From: JACRAR01 sp041674465
GTDB taxonomy: Bacteria > Pseudomonadota > Gammaproteobacteria > Burkholderiales > Rhodocyclaceae
Length of the DNA stretch: 64,000 nt
Assembly (NCBI GenBank): GCA_041674465.1
Contig: JBAYVV010000004.1
Span: 1-64,000 of the forward strand
Reading direction: 5' to 3'
The notes beneath the pieces were generated by a model. The model saw only the letters and a list, made by a program, of their open reading frames with translations, was not told the DNA's origin and searched no databases. The position numbers were made by a program, and so were the translations under genes. Shown here in pieces: positions 8,553 to 17,544 of the stretch (the stretch's first letter is position 1; every line of letters starts with the position of its first letter).

Positions 8553-9359
8553 ATGACAATCCGCAAAGCCTATGTCGACGTCAAGGACGGGCAGCTCCAC
8601 TATCGTTATGTCGACGGTCCGGGCGACATCCCCATCGTCTTCTTCCACCAGACCGCCAGTTCATCGGCGATGTTCGAGAAGATCATGGCGCGTCTCGACG
8701 GCAAATACCGCATGGTGGCCACCGATACGCCGGCCTTTGGCCAGTCCTTCTTCCCGCCCAAGGCGCCCACCACCCGCTATTACGTCGAGACCCTGCTGGA
8801 AGCGCTGGACAAGCTCGGCATCAAGCGTTTCCACATTTTTGGTCACCACACGGGTTCGGCCATCGGCTGCGAAATGGCGGCCGTGGCGCCCGAGCGCGTC
8901 GCCAGCCTGTCGATGATCGGACCGGTGGTGCTGACCGCCGCTGAACGCCAGGAGTGGCTCAAGGTGGCCATCGATCCGATGGTGATCAAGGCGGATGGCA
9001 CCCAGTACATGAAAATCTGGTACCGGGTCACCCACCTCGATCCGCGTCCCGACGACAATCCGCCCTCACTGGAAATGTGCCACCGCGAATGCCTCGACAC
9101 CCTGCGTGCAGGCGAACGCTGGCATGAAGCCTATGTCGCCGTGTTCAACCAGGATTTCGCCGCCTACTTCCAGCAGGTCAAGTGTCCGATCATGATGATG
9201 TGCGGACGCGGCGACATCCTCTGGCCCTGGTGGGATGCCGCCATCAAGGCCCGTCCCGACGCAAAGGCCATCGAAACACCCGGTGGCGCTTATGTTTGCG
9301 ACGACCACCCGGATCGTGTGGCGCAGGAAATCGTCACCTTCCTCTCCTCCTTGCGTTAG
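8553..9359 (+). CDS. Alpha/beta-hydrolase with His at the nucleophile position
   Basis: 268 aa, ATG behind TAGGAGATACTC, 23 bases after the FAD oxidase. The fold is that of C-C or ester hydrolases: oxyanion strand IVFFHQTASS (about 30-39), nucleophile elbow IFGHHTGSAIG (about 96-106), catalytic Asp in CGRGDILWPW and His in CDDHPDR. The elbow G-x-Nuc-x-G reads GHHTG, so the nucleophile slot holds His rather than Ser, Cys or Asp. It may be a hydrolase subgroup with changed chemistry or a lyase-like enzyme. It is last gene of the operon. Confidence 0.8.
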   Translation: MTIRKAYVDVKDGQLHYRYVDGPGDIPIVFFHQTASSSAMFEKIMARLDGKYRMVATDTPAFGQSFFPPKAPTTRYYVETLLEALDKLGIKRFHIFGHHTGSAIGCEMAAVAPERVASLSMIGPVVLTAAERQEWLKVAIDPMVIKADGTQYMKIWYRVTHLDPRPDDNPPSLEMCHRECLDTLRAGERWHEAYVAVFNQDFAAYFQQVKCPIMMMCGRGDILWPWWDAAIKARPDAKAIETPGGAYVCDDHPDRVAQEIVTFLSSLR

Positions 9360-9474
9360 CCAGCATTATCAACCATGAGTAAAGCCAGAGACCTGCCTGC
9401 GATTGTAGATGATGCAGAGGACTGAGGCCTCGACTACACAGATACAGCCCATAGTTATTTCTCTCGCCAGCGCC

Positions 9475-9508
9475 TAAGCAAGAAATCCCCCCGGTCAGTT
9501 GGGGGGGC
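9475..9508 (-). terminator. Rho-independent terminator of the molybdoenzyme operon
   Basis: Stem of CCCCCC (9487-9492) and GGGGGG (9501-9507) with an 8-base loop. On the minus strand the stem is followed by ATTTCTTGCTT. It lies just after the stop of the Fe-S subunit gene at 9521. The U-rich tail is short, so termination may be partial. Confidence 0.6.
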
Positions 9509-9520
9509 TCCTGTGCTGGC

Positions 9521-10153
9521 TTAGCCCAAGCCACTCACGAGTTTGTTCTTGTGACGGCTCAAGTAATGGACTTTGGGTTTTGTGCCGGCGACGGATAGCA
9601 GCTCAAAACAGCGATCGGAATCCAGATGTGCGTTAATTTTTTCGTCTGAGCCGTCACCAAACCCGAAGATTCGGCAAAGCGTAGGGCAAACTTCGACGCA
9701 TGCAGGCTCCTTTCCAGCCGCACGACGATCGGCGCATAAATCGCATTTCTGGGAAACTCCGATCTTTTTTCGGTCCGCCTTGACCATATACGGAATCGGA
9801 GTGTCCTCGAAGTAATAGTTGTCCTCTTCAGTATAGCTAATTGCCCCATAGGGACAGGCAACAACGCAGATCTGACAACCGATGCATTTTCTGTCGTCGA
9901 TGCGCACAGCATCAACGTCATCGTAAGCACAGGCCTTAGTCGGGCAGGAGCTCACACAGGGTGCGTCGTCGCAATGGTTGCACATGACAGGAAGATTCAG
10001 GCGCAGGACATCCGGGGTCCGTCCCGTTTCGTATTCGAGCACCTTGCTGTAGAAAATTTCCCGCGGCGTTGCATTTTCGATTTTGCAAGCCATGGTGCAA
10101 GCATCGCAACCGATGCACAGATCCAGGTCGATTACCATCGATGCATTTCTCAT
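9521..10153 (-). CDS. DmsB/PadC-type four-cluster Fe-S subunit
   Basis: 210 aa from the ATG at 10153, chosen because GGAGGA of the upstream gene's end serves as ribosome site and the first ferredoxin motif follows at once (CIGCDACTMAC at about 13-23). Further cysteine motifs are CNHCDDAPCVSSCP, CIGCQICVVACP and CDLCADRR...CVEVCP, enough for four [4Fe-4S] clusters, the pattern of DMSO-reductase-family electron-transfer subunits. It is last in a three-gene operon, 4 bases after the catalytic subunit. It should pass electrons between the molybdenum subunit and the membrane anchor. Confidence 0.85.
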   Translation of the reverse strand: MRNASMVIDLDLCIGCDACTMACKIENATPREIFYSKVLEYETGRTPDVLRLNLPVMCNHCDDAPCVSSCPTKACAYDDVDAVRIDDRKCIGCQICVVACPYGAISYTEEDNYYFEDTPIPYMVKADRKKIGVSQKCDLCADRRAAGKEPACVEVCPTLCRIFGFGDGSDEKINAHLDSDRCFELLSVAGTKPKVHYLSRHKNKLVSGLG

Positions 10154-10157
10154 GGAC

Positions 10158-12728
10158 TTAGTCCTCCGCCTTGTAGATGCGTACACGTGCGCAGGTATCG
10201 ATCTGTCCCGATATGCTGTCGAACATGTTCCAGTCAAAGGCAATCAATGAATTCGAGTGAACCCCCTTGCCCTGGGCGATTGGCCTATTCCTTGCCCAAC
10301 CCCCGCCATTGCCAAAAGTTCCGAGAACTTTGGGATGAACGCATTCGGTCACCCGTAGTTTTCCCCTGACCCGACCGGTTTTGGATTCCACATAGACGTC
10401 GTCCTCGTCCTGGAGGCCGCGTTTTCTGGCCTCTGTCGTGTGGAGCAAGACGTATCGTGTGTACCGCTTGGTACTGAGCACGTCGTCTACCCAGGCATTC
10501 GAGGCATTATTGGAGTGATGCAGGATCGCAGCTTTCCCGTTGGCGAGGAACAAGTCGTATTTGTCGCTCACCTCTTCATGCGCCGGACATGGACGCCACT
10601 CGGGCAAGGGGTTGTACCAACTGGGATCAATCCAGTCGAAACCCTCACGGTCACAGAGTGCCTTTACTTTTGTGCCCACATCGATGAAATGTTCTGGGTA
10701 GAGTGGAATTCTCCCTGTCATGGCGTAGCCTGGATAGGACTCGTCAAGCGTCTTCTTGTACAAGGTGAGTTTTCCGACCGAATTCAATTCCCCCAACGGG
10801 TCTTTAACGCCGGCGGCGGCACCGTAGCCATTGACTTGTCGTTTACAAATGTCCTCCGCAGTGTATTTCTTGTTGTGTTCCAGTTCCCAGCCTGCCATGA
10901 GGCCACCCGCATGAACATTGAGCTTTTCATTCAGCAACGGCAGAATGCCGACGCGATCTGCCAGCTCGATCATCACATCGATCCAATTCCTGACACCCTT
11001 GGGAGCATCAACGACTGGTTGATTCATCTGCATGTACCAATCACCCGGCCCCGGCGTCTGAAATGCAGCAGGAAAGTTTGTTGGGAACAAGCTGTACCGC
11101 TCGTAATCATGAGCTTCCGGAAAAACGATATCGGCAAACTCGGCGACTTCATCGACCTGTCTGGCGAAAGCAGCGATAAATTCCAGCTTGCTCAAATAAT
11201 CGGCAATCGCTCTTGGATCGTGGTAGCTCTTGATGAAATTTGTCCGGATCGCAAGCAGCGCCTTCGGACGATAAGGAAGCTTGATCTTTGCCGGATCCGA
11301 CATCGCGTAATGGGGTAAAGCCGACAAGTATCCGGAAACCGGGAATAATCCTTTCATATTCACGGAATCAGGTATCGTCACTTCATTGGGCGGGTAATTC
11401 GTGTGAAAGCCGATGCATTCGGCCAGCCCGCCCACGGTGGTTTCGAGGATGCCGTCCAGACCCGCAAAGACTTTATACGCGCCGTATGGCCCCTGGGTAT
11501 TCAGTCCCATCACGCCGCCCGGGATATCCATCGCGCCAAGAACCACGTTGATAAGGGTGACGGCGGTGCAATTGAAATAGGAGTTCTTGTGGGCATTCAC
11601 GCCCCGCTTAAGTTCAATTGCCGCCGGCCGCAAAGGCAGCACCTTGCCATCAACTTCAATGACCGCACCGATTCTTGCAGCTTGCCCGTGCTCCAGCGCA
11701 AAATCGCGTATGGTCTTGATCGGAACTCCGGTGATTTTTGCGGCTCTTTCCGCTGTCCAGCCAAGCAGATGTCGCTTGAGAAGCGTGAACGCGGTCTTGT
11801 AATCGGTGTCTCCGACTCTAAAGCTGCCCTCCAGTGCCGCGTCGGATGTTGGAACGGCGTCAAAAACCTCGGCACAGGATTTGGCGTTATTCCATACAAG
11901 AGGTTTCTTAGTTGCCGGATCTCTGAGGTAATGCCCATCCTGTCCGATCAAGTAGGTACCGTTGGTTCTTCGTTGCAAGAACTCCTTGTCATATATCCCA
12001 TATTCATTAAGCAGCAGATTCACTATCGCCAGAGCCAGCGCGCCGTCCGTTCCGGGGATGATCGGAATCCATTGATCGGCCTTGGAGGCTGCACTTCCCA
12101 TAATCGGATCGATCACTACCAGCTTGGCTCCACGACTTCGAGCCTCTGCCATCAGGCGAGCAGCCCTGGTCGGATTGTTGTGCGCACCAAGTCCGCTTTG
12201 CGCTCCCCACAACACAATATGTTCACAGTGTTCCAGATCTATCTCGGTATTTACCGTACCGAACACGTGCAGAAAATGCGAATGCTCGCCACCACCACAG
12301 TAGGTTGCGTTGAGAAAAGCAAAATTCGGGGTTCCAAAAGCTTTGCCAAAGGACTGCGTCATTGCCATGCTGGCCGTGTCAAAAACCGCAATGACAAGGC
12401 CGCGTGGATCATCGGCATGAACCTCAACAAGCTTCTTGGCAGTGATCGCCAGTGCCTCTTCCCATTCGATCTCCTTCCACATGGGATCGACACCGAGTCC
12501 TTTATTGGGATTGGTGCGCATCATCGGTTTGGTGATGCGATTCGGATCGTAAAGATCCGCAACTCGGGACAAAGATTTTCCACAGCACTTTCCAAGCGAA
12601 CCCATGACGTTCGGATTGCCTCTGGAACCTGCGATCTTGCCGTCCCGGTTCATGACTTGTATGGCACAAACACTGAAACAACCGTTGCAAGACGTGTTTA
12701 CCCATGTATCCTCATGATGCTCGTGCAT
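10158..12728 (-). CDS. Molybdopterin oxidoreductase catalytic subunit (DMSO reductase family, PadB-like)
   Basis: 856 aa, ATG at 12728 with AAGGAG seven bases ahead; a GTG 15 bases earlier overlaps that ribosome site and is unlikely. The N-terminal [4Fe-4S] motif is CNGCFSVC...GKCCGK. A Cys in LNATYCGGGEH is a plausible Mo ligand. There is no Tat signal, so it should work in the cytoplasm. Size, missing Tat signal and the Fe-S plus NrfD partners fit phenylacetyl-CoA:acceptor oxidoreductase PadBCD, which makes phenylglyoxylate. Other cytoplasmic members such as hydroxylases or transhydroxylases cannot be excluded. I rank the family as sure and the substrate as unsure. Confidence 0.8.
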   Translation of the reverse strand: MHEHHEDTWVNTSCNGCFSVCAIQVMNRDGKIAGSRGNPNVMGSLGKCCGKSLSRVADLYDPNRITKPMMRTNPNKGLGVDPMWKEIEWEEALAITAKKLVEVHADDPRGLVIAVFDTASMAMTQSFGKAFGTPNFAFLNATYCGGGEHSHFLHVFGTVNTEIDLEHCEHIVLWGAQSGLGAHNNPTRAARLMAEARSRGAKLVVIDPIMGSAASKADQWIPIIPGTDGALALAIVNLLLNEYGIYDKEFLQRRTNGTYLIGQDGHYLRDPATKKPLVWNNAKSCAEVFDAVPTSDAALEGSFRVGDTDYKTAFTLLKRHLLGWTAERAAKITGVPIKTIRDFALEHGQAARIGAVIEVDGKVLPLRPAAIELKRGVNAHKNSYFNCTAVTLINVVLGAMDIPGGVMGLNTQGPYGAYKVFAGLDGILETTVGGLAECIGFHTNYPPNEVTIPDSVNMKGLFPVSGYLSALPHYAMSDPAKIKLPYRPKALLAIRTNFIKSYHDPRAIADYLSKLEFIAAFARQVDEVAEFADIVFPEAHDYERYSLFPTNFPAAFQTPGPGDWYMQMNQPVVDAPKGVRNWIDVMIELADRVGILPLLNEKLNVHAGGLMAGWELEHNKKYTAEDICKRQVNGYGAAAGVKDPLGELNSVGKLTLYKKTLDESYPGYAMTGRIPLYPEHFIDVGTKVKALCDREGFDWIDPSWYNPLPEWRPCPAHEEVSDKYDLFLANGKAAILHHSNNASNAWVDDVLSTKRYTRYVLLHTTEARKRGLQDEDDVYVESKTGRVRGKLRVTECVHPKVLGTFGNGGGWARNRPIAQGKGVHSNSLIAFDWNMFDSISGQIDTCARVRIYKAED

Positions 12729-12755
12729 TTCTGTCTCCTTCACGCAATCTTATTG

Positions 12756-13688
12756 TTAACCAAGAATCGACTCGTATGCACCGGCGAGCACAATCACTCT
12801 GCGATACGCATAGTCACCTATAAGCCGGCATAGCACGGTGACCGCCAGCAACAACTGAGAACTCTCGCCGTTTTGCGGATACCCGAGGTACAGCACAAAG
12901 AAAACCATAAGTGGCACGATAATTCCCAGGCACCAAACGCCCCAATAAAACCGGGCGCGTAGATCGCCATGAAGTATCCGATCGAGCGAGGCGCTTACCC
13001 CCCTGGTGCGTTTGGAAGTCGCCAGATGAACAAGAGAAATCAGGGCGCACAGGATCAAGGAAGCAATTGCTGCGCCAATCCATTTCAAGACATCGGTGTT
13101 GTTGGTTGGGTCCAGTTGTGCGAGAAAAACAAATACAACGAGTCCCGACGCGAGCGATTGGGCGCAAAAGGCAAACGGCAAATAGGGGCCACGCCACAAA
13201 CCGATCGCTCGCGCTGATCTAAGCAGGAAGCCGGCATAGAACACCACCGGGACAGCCAGCAGCAAGGAAGCAACGAAGAAAATGTTGCTCAGAGACGATT
13301 GAAATTTCAGGAATTCCAGAGTCATCCAAACTGCGCTCACGGCCAGATATCCACTCATGGCGATGGTGCCTCGACTGGCCAAGGATATGGAACCATTCGT
13401 CAGAGCCCGCCAGGTCCTGAACGGAGTGCCCAAGTGACCGAGCAGAGCGACCACCGCGAGAAATACCAAAAATGCACCAAGTGCCGCGACAGGCAGCGAA
13501 CCCACGATTGCCCCACCGATATAAAGCACGGCTCCAACTCCCTCGCCCAGAAAACTGAACGTTTCAAGGAAACCAAATTGCCTATTAAACTGAATACCGA
13601 TGGAAAAACCCTGCCGTCGCATGCTGCTGGGTTTGGCTTTAGCAACATTGAGAGTGATTTTCTGTTGTTGGAGTGCCGTATTAGTCAA
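12756..13688 (-). CDS. NrfD/DmsC-type membrane anchor subunit
   Basis: About 310 aa with eight or so hydrophobic segments, e.g. around VGAVLYIGGAIVGSLPVAALGAF, NIFFVASLLLAVPVVFYAGFL and GIIVPLMVFFVLYLGY. The frame is open to 13745, but the best start is a TTG at 13688 with AGAGGAGA eight bases upstream. It is first gene of the operon, before the catalytic and Fe-S subunits. It would exchange electrons with the quinone pool. The MGSL-type histidine haem ligands of cytochrome subunits are not evident, as expected for NrfD-like anchors. Confidence 0.75.
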   Translation of the reverse strand: MTNTALQQQKITLNVAKAKPSSMRRQGFSIGIQFNRQFGFLETFSFLGEGVGAVLYIGGAIVGSLPVAALGAFLVFLAVVALLGHLGTPFRTWRALTNGSISLASRGTIAMSGYLAVSAVWMTLEFLKFQSSLSNIFFVASLLLAVPVVFYAGFLLRSARAIGLWRGPYLPFAFCAQSLASGLVVFVFLAQLDPTNNTDVLKWIGAAIASLILCALISLVHLATSKRTRGVSASLDRILHGDLRARFYWGVWCLGIIVPLMVFFVLYLGYPQNGESSQLLLAVTVLCRLIGDYAYRRVIVLAGAYESILG

Positions 13689-13925
13689 TTGAAGTCTCCT
13701 CTTGTAACGACTGTGGATGGGCTCAAGTATCATTCCCAGGTGCATCTATGTGCACATCCGGAATACCACTGAAATTTCACCTGCAGCAGCGTTGTATGTT
13801 CACTGGACAAAAAAGCACCCGGAGTAACTCCTACCCACTTGCCATGCCTTAATTCCAAGCGGCCTCACTTATTGCACCGCAACTCTGCTCTTATTTGAAC
13901 GTGGAGAGATTGCATACTGGAATAA

Positions 13926-13940
13926 GCAAGCATCACACCA
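13926..13940 (-). promoter_or_regulatory. Weak sigma54-like element upstream of the molybdoenzyme operon
   Basis: The minus strand reads TGGTGTGATGCTTGC then TT: GG and GC are correctly spaced but the -24 box is only partly conserved. It lies 238 bases before the TTG start at 13688. The rest of the 530-base gap between 13689 and 14220 is AT-rich and holds no gene I can support. Confidence 0.35.
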
Positions 13941-14148
13941 CGTACACCGAATATTATTGACCCCACATAATCAATATGTTATTCAATTTGCCAAAATAAA
14001 ACTGTTTCAGCCGCCAGGCGACATGGAACGTCGGCCCCTCATCTGAAACGTTTTTATCAAAATCTTGAGTTCTGAACGGTGCACCTGCAGCAAACAGTTC
14101 ATTATGAGAATCACTACCTAAACCTGAGCACATCACTCTGGCTATTCC

Positions 14149-14175
14149 AAAAAAAGGCCGACACATTGGCCGGCC
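14149..14175 (-). terminator. Rho-independent terminator of the eleven-gene operon
   Basis: On the minus strand a GGCCG...CGGCC stem is followed by seven T (A at 14149-14155 on the plus strand). It stands 46 bases after the last stop of the operon at 14221 and marks its end. Confidence 0.75.
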
Positions 14176-14220
14176 ATAACCCACGAGGGGGAGGAGGAAT
14201 CCCTGGTGGTGTATCAAAGC

Positions 14221-15132
14221 TCAGACATCCGAGTCTGCCAGATTCTTGATGCGTTCAAAGTCATCCAACCTGGCCAAATACTCCGGCACCTTGATGAGTT
14301 CGACAAACTCATCAAAATTAATATGCAGCGACGGATCGATCAACCGGCCATGCTTGCGCAGCTCGGTGAGCGAATTCAACATCGCCCGCGTTGCCGGGAA
14401 CAACGTGGCAACGGGGTAGATCACGATCTTGAAACCCATCGCGGCAAGTTCGCCGGAAGCAAGGTAAGGTGTCTTGCCGCCTTCGGGCATGTTCGCCAGC
14501 AATACCTCGCCTTTGAATTCCTGGCAGATCCGCGCCAGTTCCTCGACGCTGCGCGGTGCTTCGATGAACAAGGCATCGGCACCGGCCTTGAGATAGGCCG
14601 CAGCACGGCGCAGCGCGGCATCCAGACCTTCCACCGCGCGCGCATCGGTACGACCGATCAGCACGGTATCCGGATCGCGCTGTGCCGCCTTCATGACCTT
14701 GATGCGCGCCACCATTTCCGGGATCGGCACAATCCGCTTGCCATCGAGGTGGCCGCAACGTCGATCGGCGTCCTGATCTTCCAGTTGAATCGCCGCTGCG
14801 CCGGCCTGCTCATAAAGCTGCATGGTGCGCTCGATCTGCAGCGAGTTACCAAAGCCGTGGTCGGCATCCGCGATCAACGGTATGCCCAGATTGCGGGTCA
14901 TCTGCGCCACCTGGTCGGCAAATTCGACGGCGGTCAACAGACCCAGATCCGGCAGTCCGGCACGCGCCGCCGACACGCCGAAGCCGGTCATGTAGGCTGC
15001 CTCGAAACCCGCACGTTCGACCAACCGGGCCGACAGGGCATCAAAGGCTCCCGGTGCAACAATGCAACCCGGCCGGGCCAGCAAGACCCTCAGTCTTGCA
15101 GCCGGTGTTCGTGCAATGTCACTTGAGGACAT
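14221..15132 (-). CDS. Isocitrate lyase/PEP mutase superfamily lyase
   Basis: 303 aa. Superfamily marks are PGAFDALSARLVERAGFEA, DADHGFGN with the metal-binding Asp, QLEDQ and the catalytic-loop Cys in RRCGHLDGK (about 125-133), the equivalent of KKCGH in isocitrate and methylisocitrate lyases. It should cleave or form a C-C bond next to a carboxylate, as methylisocitrate lyase, dimethylmalate lyase or oxaloacetate decarboxylase-like members do. The start ATG lies inside the last codons of the NTF2-like gene (14-base overlap), suggesting translational coupling. It is last gene of the operon. The exact substrate is unknown. Confidence 0.8.
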   Translation of the reverse strand: MSSSDIARTPAARLRVLLARPGCIVAPGAFDALSARLVERAGFEAAYMTGFGVSAARAGLPDLGLLTAVEFADQVAQMTRNLGIPLIADADHGFGNSLQIERTMQLYEQAGAAAIQLEDQDADRRCGHLDGKRIVPIPEMVARIKVMKAAQRDPDTVLIGRTDARAVEGLDAALRRAAAYLKAGADALFIEAPRSVEELARICQEFKGEVLLANMPEGGKTPYLASGELAAMGFKIVIYPVATLFPATRAMLNSLTELRKHGRLIDPSLHINFDEFVELIKVPEYLARLDDFERIKNLADSDV

Positions 15133-15511
15133 TCTCTCCGCTCATGTAGACGAAGACTTTCTTGAATTTCCCATTTTCCAGCCAGAAGAAATTGCAATTG
15201 GAAAGCAGCGTCTGGTTGCCATCCTTGTCGATCAGATCGACATCGAATTGCGAAGCAATGTGGCCGTTTTCGACATCGACGATGTGGCGGAAGTTGCCAT
15301 GCCAGATTTTTTTCGGAAAACCCGAGAACAAAGTCTCGAACATTTGCTTGACGCCGGTATCCCGCCCGTTGTGCTTGTGGAAGGCGCTCTGGATGGTGAA
15401 TTCGACATCCGGCACAAAGCAGTCCAGTGTGGGCTGCATTCTTTTGGCATCGACATTGGCAAAATACTTGTTCACTACCATGTCGATCAGATATTCACGC
15501 GTGTAGTTCAT
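15119..15511 (-). CDS. NTF2/SnoaL-like protein
   Basis: 130 aa, ATG behind AAAGGAGGCAAG. Cone-shaped alpha+beta fold pattern: helical start YTREYLIDMVVNKYFANVDAKR, then strands with FVPDVEFTIQSAF, HGNFRHIVDVENGHIASQFDVDLID and a closing KFKKVFVYMSG. The family includes isomerases, cyclases, dehydratases and non-catalytic partners. Its place between the isochorismatase-like and lyase-like genes, overlapping the latter, points to an enzyme or accessory step in the same pathway. No function can be named. Confidence 0.65.
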   Translation of the reverse strand: MNYTREYLIDMVVNKYFANVDAKRMQPTLDCFVPDVEFTIQSAFHKHNGRDTGVKQMFETLFSGFPKKIWHGNFRHIVDVENGHIASQFDVDLIDKDGNQTLLSNCNFFWLENGKFKKVFVYMSGENVLK

Positions 15512-15570
15512 CTTGCCTCCTTTAGAAAAACTGTTCTCGGAAAGGGCGACGCAGGCTTGAACTGGAAGCG

Positions 15571-16173
15571 CTAGAGCGGCAAATTTCCCAGCATTTGCAG
15601 CGCATTTTCGAGCGTGACGACGTCGCCGTACTTGAGCTGAAGATCACGCAGGTTGGCTTCATGCGCCTGCGGGTCACGATCACCGCAGGCATCGCGTACG
15701 ACGATCAAGCGGAAGTTGGATTGCAAGGCATCGACCGCCGTGGCGCGGACGCAACCACTCGTAGTGAAACCCACGACAACCGTGGAATCGACGCCAAGAT
15801 TATTGAGCATCTGGCGCAACGGGCTGTCGAAAAATGCACTCGGCACACCTTTGTTGATGACAATCTCACCGGGCTGCGGAAGTATGCACGGATCGATTGC
15901 TGCTAGAGAGCCGCCCGCTACCAGTTGATTCAGTAGCGGTACTTTTTCCCTAAATACGCTGGCCTCAGCCGCATGTGAGTATGAGTTGGTGGTAAACACA
16001 ACGGGCAACCGCTTCTGGCGGAAAACTTGAAGCAATTTGGCGATCGCCTCAACTTCCCGGGTACTCTCGGCACCCAGTGGCGAATTCGGATCAGTAAATC
16101 CGACAGTAGCATCAACCACAATCAAAGCCGGTTTGTGGCCTAAACCTATTTTCTTGTTGGGAAGCGTCGCCAT
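15571..16173 (-). CDS. Isochorismatase-like cysteine hydrolase
   Basis: 200 aa. Family signature: ALIVVDATVGFTDPNSPLG with the catalytic Asp (about 21), a cis-peptide region INKGVPSAFFDSPL with Lys near 108 and nucleophile Cys in VVGFTTSGCVRATAVDAL (about 140). Relatives hydrolyse N-carbamoylsarcosine, ureidoacrylate, maleamate, biuret or nicotinamide. Neighbours HyuA/HyuB in the same operon recall ATP-dependent hydantoinase followed by carbamoyl-amide hydrolysis. A second family member sits at 32737. Its ribosome site is weak and a strong stem-loop lies just upstream. Confidence 0.8.
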   Translation of the reverse strand: MATLPNKKIGLGHKPALIVVDATVGFTDPNSPLGAESTREVEAIAKLLQVFRQKRLPVVFTTNSYSHAAEASVFREKVPLLNQLVAGGSLAAIDPCILPQPGEIVINKGVPSAFFDSPLRQMLNNLGVDSTVVVGFTTSGCVRATAVDALQSNFRLIVVRDACGDRDPQAHEANLRDLQLKYGDVVTLENALQMLGNLPL

Positions 16174-16188
16174 AGGGCACCCGGTAAT

Positions 16189-16213
16189 CCCGCGGCGGTG
16201 TTAACCACCGCGG
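16189..16213 (-). other. Intercistronic GC-rich stem-loop
   Basis: CCCGCGG...CCGCGGG with one bulge and a TTAA-containing loop, in the 72-base gap between the DUF1329 and isochorismatase-like genes. No T-run follows on the minus strand, so it looks like an mRNA stability or processing element, or an attenuator, rather than a full terminator. Confidence 0.5.
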
Positions 16214-16245
16214 GGAAACTACTTAAGAAGATCAAGTGGGACAAT

Positions 16246-17505
16246 TTACTGGCCAGCTGCTTCAAGCTTGCCTAAGGTGACATCTTCGGCCTTGATCGGT
16301 ATATTGACCCTCCAAGCGGTACTTGAAATGAAGATAGTGGCATGACGTCGTTTGAAGTCAATTGAGTGCCCCTGATTGGAAACGATGGCCTGAAATCCAT
16401 CGACTCCCTTCACAGCTCGACCGGAGAACTGAAACCACTTCCAGAAATCACCTTTCTTGTCATAAGTCTCGCCAAAATAAATGCGTGGAGTCTGAGTCTC
16501 CATATAGATGATTTTTCGGCTATAGGGATGTTCTGCCGGAGGCGTGGCTTCGATGACATGTACTTCGCGTGGTTCCCATTCATCCTTGATGTTCCAATGG
16601 GGCGCATTCACCGTATCGACTGTCGGATACTCTTCTGGTGTTCCCTTCTTTGACTCATCCCAGGCTTTGCCGCCGTGAGCTACCGCGAGCATCCAGCGCT
16701 TGCCGACATACTTGTATCCTTTGTACCAACTCGGTCGCGCATTCCATATTTCGATGTCATCGTTCAGTTGGTCGGTGCCACCGATCGGATCCATCCACGC
16801 ACCGCCGGGCAAACGGCGAGTACGGCGAGCGCTCTTGATGTAGACCCAGTTGTCCTCGACCTGCGGACCGTCGTAGCGGATGGTGAAAGTACCCAAGCCA
16901 CGAATGTCCTGCGGGTAGGTGGCAAATAGCAACGTGCGAGTGAATTCACTGCCATCTCCTTCAACTGGCACGTTCGATCCCGACAAACGATTCTTCATGT
17001 AATAACGAAGAAAGTACCAGCCCTGCGTGCGTTCGAGCCCTTTGTCTTGGTCGATCAGGAGAAAGACCCACTTATTGAAATCCATCACCTGACCGACAGG
17101 CGCACCATAATAGAAATTCCAGATCAGTTTTGCTGCATAGGCAGGATCGTCCGGCTTGGCGTCAGGAAAGGGAATGCCTGCCTTATAGCCGCTTACCTCA
17201 TTCTTGGCCGCATCGTACTTCACTTCACCTGCATACTTTCGTGTGGCTTCCGTGGTCTTCGGATCGGTTGGAAGCGGCATCGACTTGCGCAGCTTCATCG
17301 TGAGTCCGTAATCGCGAATCTGCATCTCCAACTTTTCTGGCAACATGCTAGCAATAGTCTTGCCTTCAAAAGTATCGTTTTTGACTTGATCGAGATTGGC
17401 TTTGCTTAAGATGGTTCCTGCAGGCAATTCCGCGGCGAATAAACTGCCGACACCTGCAGAAATGAGGCTGGCTACCATCCACTTGAGTAGCATTTTCGGT
17501 TTCAT
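16246..17505 (-). CDS. DUF1329 outer-membrane/periplasmic protein
   Basis: 419 aa, ATG behind AAGGAGAAAAC. Signal peptide with hydrophobic core WMVASLISAGVGSLFAA and likely cleavage after it. The rest is DUF1329 in style (PAGTILSKANLD, WNFYYGAPVGQVMDF, RTRRLPGGAWMDPIGGTDQLNDD), a fold related to LolB/outer-membrane lipoprotein-sorting proteins. DUF1329 and DUF1302 genes usually travel together with an RND exporter and a YCF48-like protein in degraders of hydrophobic compounds, exactly as here. Probable role: handling or transport of a hydrophobic substrate or lipid at the outer membrane. Confidence 0.8.
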   Translation of the reverse strand: MKPKMLLKWMVASLISAGVGSLFAAELPAGTILSKANLDQVKNDTFEGKTIASMLPEKLEMQIRDYGLTMKLRKSMPLPTDPKTTEATRKYAGEVKYDAAKNEVSGYKAGIPFPDAKPDDPAYAAKLIWNFYYGAPVGQVMDFNKWVFLLIDQDKGLERTQGWYFLRYYMKNRLSGSNVPVEGDGSEFTRTLLFATYPQDIRGLGTFTIRYDGPQVEDNWVYIKSARRTRRLPGGAWMDPIGGTDQLNDDIEIWNARPSWYKGYKYVGKRWMLAVAHGGKAWDESKKGTPEEYPTVDTVNAPHWNIKDEWEPREVHVIEATPPAEHPYSRKIIYMETQTPRIYFGETYDKKGDFWKWFQFSGRAVKGVDGFQAIVSNQGHSIDFKRRHATIFISSTAWRVNIPIKAEDVTLGKLEAAGQ

Positions 17506-17544
17506 GTTTTCTCCTTGTATAGCTTGGTTGGATTTAACTGGGCA

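Noticed and set aside
11403..12833. Plus-strand frame of 476 residues opposite the molybdoenzyme
   Set aside because: No domain; the minus-strand gene has all cofactor motifs.
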